Origin: Maratus speciosus
Lineage: Eukaryota > Arthropoda > Arachnida > Araneae > Salticidae
NCBI GenBank assembly: GCA_963932465.1
Contig: OZ010791.1
Span: 150,705,915 to 150,769,914 of the forward strand
DNA: 64,000 bases
Direction: 5' to 3'
Every line of letters starts with the position of its first letter. Within the stretch, counting starts at the first letter, position 1. The position numbers were made by a program, and so were the translations under genes. Shown piece by piece: positions 33,142-43,128 of this stretch. The notes under the pieces are model-generated. The model did not search any database, was not told the origin of the DNA, and worked only from the letters and a program-made list of their open reading frames with translations.

Positions 33142-35487
33142 TCACGGGACCCTCCTTGAGGCCGGGCAGGTCGTCCCCCGCTGAGCAGCAGTGTTCATGT
33201 TATGGAATGATCTCCAGCAGTAGAAAGTCCACCGAAAGCTCCTGGCCGTGAGGATTTTCCATTCGGTTCGTCGGAGCAGATGGAACGACGAGAAGAATCT
33301 GAATGAGTCAAAACTGGCAGCACCTCTCCAATTGAGTGTCAAGCTGGTGAAAAAGACACCATTAGGCCGCAAGGGCTGGAGTTGCGGTCTTAGGACCGAG
33401 TATTTCTCCACCTTGGCCGCATGAGCCGCAGTGAGAGAAAACTGGTCATTGATTACCTGGGTGTCAATTACCAGGGTATGGTCGTTACAGTAAGCGACAA
33501 GATCGGGTTTTAGCTTCCTCCCGTCGGGCAAGCGGAAGATGGGCTCTTGATTTACTAGGTACCCTTTTTGCTCAAGAGAGCGGGTTAAATATTGACAAAC
33601 AGCATTATGGCGTTTTATTCTCGCCCCATGGGTCGAGTGGCACTGTTGAACGATATGGTTGAGTGTTTCTGGGACCCGGCAACCGCGTGAACAGAGATGC
33701 ATAGCATCTCGTCCCCGGGTGGCACGGGCCTTACTGTAAAGGGTGTTGTATCTGATATTAATAGCATTGATGAATTCCGTGCCCGACATGAGGGAGGAGC
33801 CGTCAGTGAGCCAAGCCGATGCGGCAGGTACGGCACTGGTTTGACGCAGGCCAGTACCATCGCATCGGCGATGCAGGTCTCGCCTGAAGAAAGAGTCGAT
33901 TCTGACCTTAGATGTTAAACGGCTCCCGTCTGGGGCCATGGTCAGTTGAAGGATTCTCTCCTGATGGGCTGAGAGACGACGCAGGGCCATCACTGGGACC
34001 GTCCACCTGAGACAGGGGATGCCCATTCCGCCATCTTTCACGCGAGCGTGAAAAGCACTCGAAGGGACATCATGAGGCAGGTGGAACAACTCCCTGACAA
34101 ACCTGCGCACCTTCAGATCTATCTTCTTCAGGTGACCCGCATAGAAACGTCCCAAGACAAGTTGGTGGTAGTACCTCGGCAGTAGCATGTTCCGCAAACA
34201 GAAGTATTTCTGCTGCGGCTTCAGTGGGGCACGTTTGAGGATCAGAAGGTCCTCACCCACAGGGGGATTCGAAAAGATCCTCCCATTAGGTGTAAGTGCT
34301 ACTCCGAGGTACTTGAAGGACTCATCCCACCCCAAAGATCTTAAAGGGGTGGCACCAACAAAGAACTTTTGCTCGCTATCAAAGATGACTTTCTTGGCTT
34401 TCTTATTAGAAAGCCATGTGAAAGTGAAGGACTTGTCGCAATTTATCTCGAGCCCTGTGGATGGAAAAAGGGCGTTCAGGATGTTGAGAAGTTCTTGCAG
34501 ACAGTTGGTGTCCCGAGCCAACAAAAGGATGTCGTCTGCATATGCTATGTGGGAAATACGAGTGCCCTCCCTCAGGACCGCACCAAGACGGACCGGGAGA
34601 GCTCTCAAAATAAAATCAAGAACGATCAGAAAAATTGTTGAAGAGAGAGGGTCGCCTTGGCGAACACCTCTCTCGGGACTGATAGGCTGTGAGACATTTC
34701 CATCAAAGATGAGAAATGTTCTTGCATGGCTGTAAATAAATCTAATATAGTTAAGGAATGACTCGGGGACACCCAACCGCTGAAGAGCAGAGTAAATTGC
34801 AGTAAATGATATGGAGTCAAAGGCCTTCCTGAGGTCGATGAAAGCAGCAGATAAAGAATCAAATTTTGTTTTAAAATGCAGGAAGACGGATTCGAGTTCA
34901 TCAACGACACGACCAATGCCGTCCGCCGATTGGAACCCGAACTGCTGGCTGGAAAAAGGAATGTGTGCCATAAATCTATTATTTAGGATTCTATGGAAAT
35001 GCCTCAGGAAGACCGATGAAATGGAGATGGGCCGTAAATCGGCAGGAGCCGCAGCACCCTTCTTCTTCGGTATGAAAACAGTCTTCGAGTCCAGGACGAA
35101 TTGGGGAACCCTTCCCGCCCTGGACCACAAAGTATATAGTTTAGCCAGGGCCCTGACAGGAATCCTACGTAGCATAGCCACGGTGACCCCATCAGGACCT
35201 GAAGTGGAGTTTTTCGAAGGAAAGTTATCAATAACCTCCTTTACGGATATAAAATTCAGCAGATTAGAGTAATCAGAATTGGGTGGAGCAATTCCACGAA
35301 TGGGCCCAGTGGTGTTAGATTTTGTCGTAAAGAAGGTTGACCAGAAGCCAAAGACGTCACGACAGGACAAATTCTCGGAGACCGAGGTCCCCTTGAAAAT
35401 CCTGTCGAACGCTTTGCTTCGGTTCTTCTTATAGAGCTTTTGTATGGAGGCGTACTCCTGACGTCTCTGCTTACGCCTAGACGAGAC
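33142..35487 (-). CDS. R2-clade non-LTR retrotransposon polyprotein (RT + zinc knuckle + restriction-like endonuclease), 5' truncated or interrupted
   Basis: The frame is open for 781 codons from just after a TAG at 35488-35490 to a TGA at 33142-33144. The first in-frame start is a TTG at 35370; residue numbers below count from there. Reverse-transcriptase blocks are in order: SGPDGVTVAML (57), FIPKKKG (99), RPISISSVFLRHFHRIL (113), FIDLRKAFDSI with Asp179, GVRQGDPLSSTIF (235), AYADD with the catalytic pair at 279-280, and FKYLGV (352). Then come a C-X3-C-X7-H-X4-C knuckle (560-577) and an endonuclease PD-X12-D (622-636) with Lys653. This order is that of R2-type elements, which nick the target and prime reverse transcription there. 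The N-terminal zinc-finger/Myb region (full-length R2 proteins exceed 1,000 residues) is missing. TTTTCTTTAG precedes the frame and could be a 3' splice site or a break. The flanks are not 28S rRNA. The ORF is richer in G+C than its surroundings and lacks internal stops, so this copy is young. Confidence 0.92.
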   Translation of the reverse strand, partial: VSSRRKQRRQEYASIQKLYKKNRSKAFDRIFKGTSVSENLSCRDVFGFWSTFFTTKSNTTGPIRGIAPPNSDYSNLLNFISVKEVIDNFPSKNSTSGPDGVTVAMLRRIPVRALAKLYTLWSRAGRVPQFVLDSKTVFIPKKKGAAAPADLRPISISSVFLRHFHRILNNRFMAHIPFSSQQFGFQSADGIGRVVDELESVFLHFKTKFDSLSAAFIDLRKAFDSISFTAIYSALQRLGVPESFLNYIRFIYSHARTFLIFDGNVSQPISPERGVRQGDPLSSTIFLIVLDFILRALPVRLGAVLREGTRISHIAYADDILLLARDTNCLQELLNILNALFPSTGLEINCDKSFTFTWLSNKKAKKVIFDSEQKFFVGATPLRSLGWDESFKYLGVALTPNGRIFSNPPVGEDLLILKRAPLKPQQKYFCLRNMLLPRYYHQLVLGRFYAGHLKKIDLKVRRFVRELFHLPHDVPSSAFHARVKDGGMGIPCLRWTVPVMALRRLSAHQERILQLTMAPDGSRLTSKVRIDSFFRRDLHRRCDGTGLRQTSAVPAASAWLTDGSSLMSGTEFINAINIRYNTLYSKARATRGRDAMHLCSRGCRVPETLNHIVQQCHSTHGARIKRHNAVCQYLTRSLEQKGYLVNQEPIFRLPDGRKLKPDLVAYCNDHTLVIDTQVINDQFSLTAAHAAKVEKYSVLRPQLQPLRPNGVFFTSLTLNWRGAASFDSFRFFSSFHLLRRTEWKILTARSFRWTFYCWRSFHNMNTAAQRGTTCPASRRVP

Positions 35488-35819
35488 CTAAAGAAAACGA
35501 GTTCTTTCCCCCTCTTCTGCCCTTTTCTCTCTTGATTTTGACCGATAGCAGCCCATTTAGCAGTCTCCATAGCAAGATGCAGCTATATATGGCGGACGCA
35601 AGGGGGAGGGTGTTAGCGTGACCAATGACATAATAGGCCAGTTTATGACGTTTAAAAGTCACACTGAGTTGGATCATCTTTACACGATGATTAGTACAAA
35701 GAGGTGCGCCGATTTTTTTTGTGTCCATTGCCGTGTACAGATAATCAACTCCACAGGAACAGCTTCAAATGACGTCATCTACTTCGAGGCAAACGAAAAA
35801 GGACAGGCTACCGCGGCGC
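35488..35819. other. Sequence 5' of the R2-like ORF
   Basis: On the minus strand an ATG frame starting at 35570 (METAKWAAIGQNQERKGQ) is rich in Arg/Lys and overlaps the retrotransposon frame in a different phase (offset -1). It may be the remains of the N-terminal part after a frameshift, or chance. No 28S target sequence is present. The other open frames here are shadows. Confidence 0.3.
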
Positions 35820-36592
35820 TACAGCGTCTAGAATATATAGTGTCGAAATCCAATCAGTCGATCACAGCGATATCTGCAGGATATTTCCCAAAACTCCAAG
35901 ACAATTTGGTCTAGACGCTGTAACATTTTTTTTAAACGTTTTATTAACTTACGTTTGACCTGTGTGCTTGGCGTCAAACCCGCTGTAATAATACGATGTT
36001 TACTTTGAAATTTGAAAATATATAGCAGATGTCGCTGCGATAATCTCCCTGGATTTCAGCGTCAGTGCACATTTAAGGGATACACTTTTTAGCGGTTCTT
36101 GGATAGCAAATTTTCACATTATGTATTCTAGACGCTGTAGCGGTGCATTACACATGTCTCTTTCTTCTTTAAAAAATATCCTGCAGATGTCGATGCAAAT
36201 GACTGTTTGGAATTCGACATCGTTGTACATTTAAGGGATTCAATAATTTCGCGCTTTTTTAAGTATTGCTGGGATAGTCGATTTCTACAACATATAATCT
36301 AGACGCTATAACGGAGCTATAGTTTCTAGAAGATATAGTTTAAAAATCGGCTTATTAAAAAAGTGCTAAAAATTGTATCCCATAAATGTTGAACGAGGCT
36401 GAACGACGAATGTCGATTACAGCGACATATGGTAATTCCAACATAACTATTTCAAAAGAAAATGTTTCGTTCAGAGAAGATCTAGAAAATGTTGCTCCTA
36501 TCGACATTTGCCATTCAGTATTTTTCAATATTTATGGGATTCAATTTTTAGCACTTTTTAAAGAATTACTGGAATAGCCGGTTTCCACACTG

Positions 36593-36706
36593 TGACCGTG
36601 ATCTAGGTAGATTTTTCTGTGTTATCGTAACGAGATTGACCAATCAGAAGCCAGAATTTTTGCTAACTTTTCACTGTTTGCAAAATTGTACCTGGATACC
36701 GGCCTA
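36593..36706. mobile_element. Small GGCCGGGATCCAG-type MITE, copy B
   Basis: Left end TGACCGTGATCTAGGTAGAT, right end CCTGGATACCGGCC; the centre contains GAGATTGACCAATCAGAAGC. The ends are degenerate relative to copy D. Confidence 0.65.
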
Positions 36707-37065
36707 TATTTCTAGACGCTATAACTGAGCTCAGGAATAGTACAGAAAGCAAACTCTGTATTTTGATACATTAAGGCCGGGATCTAATTAGGGACAAGCG
36801 TGTCTCTATAACGAAGTAGCGACATACGGCCAATAAATGTTTATTGCTAAAAGTGATAAAAACAAATCGTTAAAGTTCTTTACGAGCATGCCATTATCGC
36901 CAGGTTAATGCATGCTGAATTATTTCCCTAGTCTAATAGAGATCGTCCATGCGCGTATCTTCTAATGGAGGATATTCCAAATATGGGTTCGAGGCTGAAA
37001 AAGTCACGTGGTGCCGGTAATTTACCCACAGAATTTCTAACTGATAGAAGGGAAACAGGAAACTA

Positions 37066-37226
37066 GACTGTTAAAAATATCGTGAAAAATTACCTCGGTT
37101 CTTACAGGTTCTCTATTTTCTGACCAATGAGACCGCTACATAAACGCCTATGAAGCGTTCTCATTGGTCAGAATACAGATAGCCTTTAAAAACAGAGGTA
37201 ATTTTTCACGATATTTTTAACAGTGT
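37066..37226. mobile_element. Palindromic MITE, 161 bp
   Basis: Arms ACTGTTAAAAATATCGTGAA and TTCACGATATTTTTAACAGT, followed inward by AAATTACCTC and GAGGTAATTT. Inner arms contain TGACCAATGAGA and TCTCATTGGTCA. Confidence 0.8.
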
Positions 37227-37999
37227 ACTACTGTTTTCTCCCATGAACTGTTTCCTTGGCTAGCGGGGATTTACATTACGTAGACGGAGCCTTCCCTTCT
37301 TTACGCTAGACGTTCTTGCCTTGACCATGTGATCATAACGTAGATTGAATATCCTCTATTCAAGAAATCGGATTGCCGTACTTTCGACAAAAGCTTGAAA
37401 TGAGCATGTCTCCTGTGCATATATCACCACTCTTATGTCTAAAGGCTCTCTGTTATGGTGTTGTTTCTGATACAGCGCCTAGAATACCTAGTGTGGAAAT
37501 ATGCTATCCAAACAGTTCTAAAAATTTGTATCCCTTAAATGTGCGACGATACTGCTAAAATTTCAAGTGTCGATCGCAGCGACATCTGTGGGATTTTCGT
37601 ATTACTATTATTACACTGTATAGACTAGCAATTTCTTGCAGTTGTAGAAAATATCCTGCAGATGCCGCTGCGATCTGCATATTACAGCAGTATCATTGCA
37701 CATTTAAGGGATACAATATTTTAGCGCTTTTTTAAGTATTACAGGGTTAGCCGATTTCAACACTATGTATTCTAGGCGCTATAGTTTCTGAGCGCTGTTG
37801 GTTAAATTTCGATATTCGTGTTTTAGAGTGAGCAATAGAGAAAAGTACTAAAACTATTGAAACAACAACTTCTTTAATATTGAAATGTATAGCAAAGGAG
37901 TTCAGAATCAATGCCTTAAATAGTTTCGAATACGCACTGTTGTTATGACATCAGTACCCTTCCTGGATGTGGAAATGCAAAATTGTGTTCAACATAATT

Positions 38000-38156
38000 G
38001 GCCGCAATCTAGATAGATTTTTCGCTGTTAGCGAAACGAGAGTCATTAATCAGAAGCTTGCCCTTTTGCGAACTTTTCGCTGTTTGCAGCAATGCAGGCT
38101 ATTGATTGGTGAATCTCGTTTCGCTAACAGCGAAAAATCCATCTGGATCCCAGCCT
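38000..38156. mobile_element. Small GGCCGGGATCCAG-type MITE, copy C
   Basis: Ends GGCCGCAATCTAGATAGATT and CCATCTGGATCCCAGCC are inverted. Inner arms TTTTTCGCTGTTAGCGAAAC and GTTTCGCTAACAGCGAAAAA are perfect inverse copies, themselves containing a small hairpin. Confidence 0.75.
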
Positions 38157-38221
38157 AAATTTCTGTAAACATTGCACTTCATCCATGGCACTAAGAAAAT
38201 GACTCAAAACTTTTATGACAT

Positions 38222-38321
38222 AGGCCGGGATCCAGAAGCAGCAAAAATTCTCAAACATTCTGGCTTCTGATTGGTCAAACTCATTTCGCTAACAGCGAAA
38301 AATCTATCTGGATCTCGGCCA
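38222..38321. mobile_element. Small GGCCGGGATCCAG-type MITE, copy D
   Basis: Ends AGGCCGGGATCCAG and CTGGATCTCGGCC. It shares TTCTGATTGGTCAAACTC and GCTAACAGCGAAAAATC with copy C, 66 bp upstream. Confidence 0.75.
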
Positions 38322-39479
38322 TAGTTTTCTTCGATGAAATCAATGCAAAAGGATAATATAAAAAATTTTAAAAGACTTCTAAAATGATTTGGCGGATTTA
38401 TCGCTGTTTGGCATAATTTATAAACTTTAAAATTAATTAACAGTTTTTCGCTAATTAAGAATATAAAATTTGTGTTTTTAAAGCTGAATTTTACAAAAGC
38501 ACGTAGATTGAGTAAATATCTATCCAAAAATGCAATCCTTACTTTTTTATGTCCATTATTTAAGTCTCTACCTTGATTGAACCATAAATTGTGGCGAAGA
38601 AAATAAATCGATCATTTTCAGTATCTCGACGTTATTTTAAAAAATCTATATCTCTGTTTATAATTAATTTATGAGGATGCATTTCGTCTCAAATTGAAGA
38701 TATTTTCCATTAGGTCCTTCTGGTTTTGGTTTTATGTTTCTGCGATGATTGGTTCTTTTGATATGGGAAATTTTACGCTGGCATGTTTGGTTGATTTTAC
38801 ATGGAGAAGTTGTCATCAGTATAATAAGCAGTTACGGTGTCTTGCGTTTTATTCTTGGCGTTTGTTTGTTTGGCGAGTTTAGCATTTTTTTTTCAGCTTG
38901 GCTTGGCAGAACGACCGTCCTGCTTGATTCCTAATGTGCTAATTTTTTTTGTAGTAATAATACTAAAATACCCAAACATAAATACGTTGAATGTGCAATT
39001 TTTATAATTTTATGATATGAATTAGGAATTGTGAAATTAATATTCGAAAAATTATGAATTGCAACCTACAATTTTTTGATGGATTTAGATTTATTAAGCA
39101 CTGCTTTATGGAAATCCAAAATTTCACATTTTTCTACCAAGAAGTTTTCAAATTATGCTTTAAAAACGGCAAAATGGTGGTATAAGAGGCCGTCTGTGAT
39201 AAAAGTGACTAGATATTTTGAAATTTCTTATGCTATCCTGTAATCTAGCAGTCTTCAATTACTGCTTGAGTGGCGCTTAAGATGCCTTGATCAAGAAGGG
39301 CTGTCTCGGTCAACAATCGAGTACCGATCATCAATTTCGATACAGTCCCTAAAATACGCTCGTTATAATATAATTAATTTGCCGGAAACTTATCGTACGA
39401 ATTGCATACAAATTTGTTTTTAGGCTAATTTGAAGGGTGTAGAGCTCATTTATGCTGTCAGAATTGTGTACTGCTATTG
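38322..39479. other. Intergenic sequence, nothing recognised
   Basis: AT-rich, no inverted repeats seen; open frames of 61-104 codons have no domain. Confidence 0.4.
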
Positions 39480-39815
39480 AAAAAAAAAAACAAAGTTATG
39501 GTTCTTTTTAATATGTAGATGTCCCCCTAAGCAAATTTTATATACATCATTTAAAAGTAGACTTTATTACCAATCGTGTGGTACCACTAACTTTCTTTTA
39601 CGCTAATTTTTTGCAGAGTTAGTAAGGGGTGTTTACTTTTTTTTTGCACGAGTGTATCCTGATTTTTCTTGTTGTTTGTTTCACATTGGTTAATTTGTAT
39701 ACTGATGTACTGATGAGGCCTTGCGGCAGCTTGGCGAAACGTATACTAAATGCATTTTTAATGTTTTGATATTTTTTAAAAACTTTTATTTTAAAATGTA
39801 TACAGGTCTGTCTCA
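39480..39815 (+). mobile_element. Retroelement-like repeat with hammerhead-like core, copy 2
   Basis: Homologous to 29505-29975 in the opposite orientation. It contains CCCCCTAAGCAAATTTTATA, GAGTTAGTAAGG, the ribozyme-like core and the ACAGGTCTGTCT end. It lacks the hairpin present in copy 1 and has a small local duplication, ACTGATGTACTGATGAG, at the start of the core. No coding frame. Confidence 0.5.
39710..39746 (+). ncRNA. Hammerhead-ribozyme-like core, copy 2
   Basis: CTGATGAG (39710-39717), then GCC...GGC stem II with a UU/UU internal loop and GC/GC inner pair, then GAAAC (39736-39740) and GTATAC (39741-39746). CUGAUGA and GAAA with an intervening helix is the conserved hammerhead core. 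The very short stem III (GUAUAC, self-complementary) fits dimeric hammerheads known from Penelope-like elements. Stem I is poorly preserved here. Confidence 0.45.
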
Positions 39816-40065
39816 CTTTATTTATTTTATTTAGTCCTTTCAAATTTTCAAATTAAGTCATTAAATGTATGTATATTACAAAGGCCTAATAGAGCCAATT
39901 GCCTTATTGACGGCTTCCGTGAAAATGCTTCATGAATGATGGAAAAATAAGAGACTCACTCTTTTCTGATTGTCTAAAGTCATTGTACTCGTGATCCGTG
40001 AATTTTACTTAGGTATCTCATACATTCAAATCATAGACAATAATAAACACTAGCGAGTTAGTTAC

Positions 40066-40338
40066 ATTAGAATTTCTTTTTTAACACAATTATTCAACTG
40101 GTAAATAAATCATAATAGTTCAAAATTTCCAAGTGGGGCAGGGGTGGGGGGGGGGGGGGGGAGTCCGGGCCAGGATTGGAACCAGGGATGTATTGGCTGA
40201 AGCCGCCAATTCTCTACCGACTGAGCCATCCCAGATGAATCTGGAAGACTAATTCACCTAACACTCGGGAATTTCCAACTATTATGATTTATTTATCAAT
40301 TGAATAATTGCGTTAAAAAAAAAAAATCTAATATAATT
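40066..40338 (-). mobile_element. Palindromic element with tRNA-like core (arm-tRNA-arm)
   Basis: Left arm 40066-40131 (AACACAATTATTCAACTGGT...CATAATAGTT) and right arm 40265-40338 are inverse. Between them the minus strand (40233-40157) has A box TGGCTCAGTCGG and B box GGTTCCAATCC, with an anticodon-like stem TTGGC/GCCAA. The same layout and related arm sequence occur in the 7324-7811 insertion, so this is a family. A G-run (40145-40160) flanks the core. Confidence 0.7.
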
Positions 40339-40444
40339 ATGCGTGCAGCGTTTACTGCAGTTCCGCAAATAACCTCCTATTTATTCAGTTGAGCTGAATC
40401 AGATATCTGACCACATGCTGTGATCGTGAAAGGTTATGTTGGGG

Positions 40445-40840
40445 TCAGTCCTCCAGATTCGTCCGGGATGGCTCAGCCGGTAGAGCATTAGCGGCTTCAG
40501 CCAATAGACGGGTTGCACATGACGTCACATGTTTTAAATCGCTTCGTATGGCGCCCAAATATAAGACAAAATGGTGCTCTCCATTTGATTTATTAGACTT
40601 ATTTGCACTATAATAATAAAAATAAGGAAGATCTAAATTAAACAGAAAGATAACACGTGCTTTTAACGGCAAAAATGCAGTTCTGTGCTCCACGTGTGTG
40701 CTCCAGCTGCCATAGCATCAGTCGTTGCTAATAGCAACGTGACGTTAATGCAAGGGGTCTATACATCTCTGGTTAGAATCCTGGCCCGGACTCCCCCCCC
40801 CCCCCTACTTGGAAATTTTCAACTATTAGAGAGTTAGTTG
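40445..40840 (+). mobile_element. tRNA-cored element, opposite orientation, split by a MITE
   Basis: The first half GGGATGGCTCAGCCGGTAGA (40465) and the second half GGTTAGAATCCTGGCCCGG (40771) correspond to one continuous core in 40157-40233. The right arm (CTTGGAAATTTTCAACTATT) follows at 40809; the left arm is lost. The element at 40505-40761 separates the A box from the B box. Confidence 0.75.
40505..40761. mobile_element. MITE inserted between the A and B boxes of the tRNA core
   Basis: Termini TAGACGGGTTGC and GCAAGGGGTCTA are inverted, followed inward by ATGACGTCAC and GTGACGT. Comparison with the uninterrupted core (CCAATACATCCCTGG) shows insertion at a TA. The minus-strand 82-codon frame crosses it and is not a gene. 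Confidence 0.75.
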
Positions 40841-40861
40841 TTTTGATGACGTACATCATAA

Positions 40862-41035
40862 GCAGTGTTGAATTCAGACACTTTTCCCCGGAAGGGGTTT
40901 CTGTGGCTCCGGAGGGGGAGGACATTATGGGCGTACATCAATTGCGCCTACGGTTAGGGGGAGATCATGAATTGCGCCTACAGCTTCGTCCCCTTCTGTA
41001 TGAACTGCGCTCGAAGGGGTGAGATAAGCAATCCA
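40862..41035 (+). repeat. GTGTTGAATTCA-type dispersed repeat, copy 1
   Basis: Starts CAGTGTTGAATTCAGACAC and is rich in CCCCGGAAGG and GGAGGGGGAGG. It contains two near-copies of ATCAATTGCGCCTAC. Relatives lie at 48775-49046 (inverted) and 51772-51993. Confidence 0.55.
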
Positions 41036-41361
41036 TCATTGTATTGAGGGTTGCCTTAAAGAGTTTTTTTTTTTCCCTAAAAAGTCTTCTGGATGCAGAT
41101 CCAGCCATGGTAAATCTTGGCGACAATAATCACAATACTTAGCACGTGGTCTGCATTCATCTAGCATTACATTGCATCTTATAAGATATTCAACGTAATA
41201 AATACAAATAAAATATTAAAAGGAACAATAATCCCTAAAGTAGAGGATACTTACTAATATTTACTACAAAAGAAGGGGGACATTCGATTTAAATGGGCCC
41301 GGTGCAAACTGCCGCCCCAAATTTTGTTACCTCTCTCAAGGTATTCCAAGAAATATCTAAT

Positions 41362-41394
<33 letters not shown>

Positions 41395-42298
41395 CCATTT
41401 TTAAGAAAATTTTTATTTTGACTTTTAACATTTGGATAAAAAGCGTTTTTCCGTTTTTAATGACAAAAAATGCTGAAAATTCATAAAATTCAAGTTGTCA
41501 TAACTCGGTAAGTTTTATTTGTACAAAAATGAAACTTTTATTGTTTTACTTATTAGAACACGAAGAAAGTTTTACTAAATATAATACTTGAATTCCGTAA
41601 AAAAATAAATTTCTGTAACTTTTAAAATAACACTTTTTTTATATAAACGGATTTAATAGGATGAAGATCAACTTTAAAACATGTTTGCTCTTGAAACTAT
41701 TTTTCTAAAGCTAATGGTTTGGGAAATTAGTCATTGGGCAAAAAATAGAGCTGACACTCTTATATACTATTTGTCAAGATTTTTAATATTTTATATTCAA
41801 AAGCTCATTGATTTTCACATTTTTTTCCCTCAAATACTGCCATATCTGTCAGTAGCATGTTTAAATTAACAAGATTATTACTTAAGTTGTAGTAGTATTA
41901 CTATTTTTTTAAATGAAGCAGAATGGAGAAGGTTCTAATTTAGGATTATTTTTAAAATCATTAATATGTTAAATTTTTCTATCACAACATAATTTTCATC
42001 CATTCATGCATTTATATTCTCTTTCAGATATCAAATAACTAATCCATCAGTTATACTTAAAAATTGGCTTTTAAAAGTCAGCAAAAATGTAATTTAAAAA
42101 TATTTTGAGGATCAAAATCATAAAGTCAACTATATAGTCTATTATTGAAAATGTATTTTATATATATATATATATATAGGAAGTCATCTATTATTTAAAA
42201 GGATATTTTATATTTATAGATAAATAAAACCGTAATATTTGGAGAAGATACGTTAATTTAATACGGTATTACAAAAATCATAATCTTATGTGTATAAA

Positions 42299-42344
<46 letters not shown>

Positions 42345-42764
42345 GATGTGTGTTGTAAGAGTTACCCTCAAAATTTTCTAACTTACAAACTCATTTTTAA
42401 ACGTAAAAGCATGTCACTTGCAGACATGACTATTGAATTGATTTAGAATCTAATAGTCTTTCATTTTTTGATAACTGAATTAAATTTTGAATTATAAGCG
42501 ATTGTTGTTTGATGAAAATTTTACCGGACTGTCACGTCTAGAAATTCAGTTTAGAACGCATTGTGGAAATTTAGTTCTAATGCTAAATGCTTTTAACAGT
42601 ATTTTGTGAAAGATTGCCTTTAATGAAAATTGGAAAAAAACATTCGATTTCATAGTTTTAAAATCAGCATCTGTCACTCTCATGCAAGTACAAACAAATG
42701 TAAATTCTGGAAAGTAATGAGTTTGGATTTGAAAACAGCTGCTTTTAATTTCAAAGAAGCTATT
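41036..42764. other. AT-rich sequence with long homopolymer runs
   Basis: T runs at 41363-41390 and 42300-42342 and (TA)n at 42160-42176; no gene or element recognised. Confidence 0.5.
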
Positions 42765-43105
42765 TTCTGGCACATTTTTTAATTCATTTTTGCTCGAAAA
42801 CACATTAAATTGGGTGTTCTTATTCAGAAACTAAGTAATCGAATGACTTTTCCATTTTATGGTCAAAGCAGAGGATTTTACAGAAAACACTGTAAAAGTT
42901 GGCGATTTGAGCCAAATTCCCGACGCAGGAGTGCGAGAAAGAAGAAAAACTTACCGTCACGTAATAAGAATGGCTTATAACTCTATAAGTAATTTATTTA
43001 TCTAAAAATGGAAAACGCTATTCAATTAAAAATGTTAATTTTATTCCTTGAAGTATAAAAATGAACCAGACAATGTGTCATAAAATTTTGTGTTGCGGTA
43101 CACTT
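42765..43105. mobile_element. Fragment of the TTAA-flanked MITE family
   Basis: CATTTTTTAATTCATTTTTG, TGTAAAAGTTGGCGATTTGA, CTTATAACTCTATAAGTAAT and AATGTGTCATAAAATTTTGT occur in the same order as in 25791-26215. Terminal repeats are not preserved. Confidence 0.5.
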
Positions 43106-43128
43106 AAGAAATTAAGTTTCTTTATCCC

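Larger units (their letters stand above)
35820..37790. repeat. Cluster of ~130-bp repeats ending in TCTAGACGCTATAAC
   Basis: TCTAGACGCT(G/A)TA or its inverse occurs near 35823, 35911, 36127, 36299, 36710, 37470 and 37768. A full unit reads CTGCAGATGTCG.TGCGAT, CATTTAAGGGATACA, TTTTAGCGCTTTTTTAAGTA, then the TCTAGACGCT motif. The clearest direct units are 36018-36141, 36179-36312 and 37655-37783. Inverted units lie at 35820-35890 and 37470-37600. Palindromic pairs here resemble small MITEs laid head to head. Short open frames are by-products. Confidence 0.6.

Noticed and set aside
33615..35272. Open frames of 73-182 codons on both strands across the R2-like element
   Set aside because: They are shadows of the retrotransposon frame, whose motifs are unambiguous.
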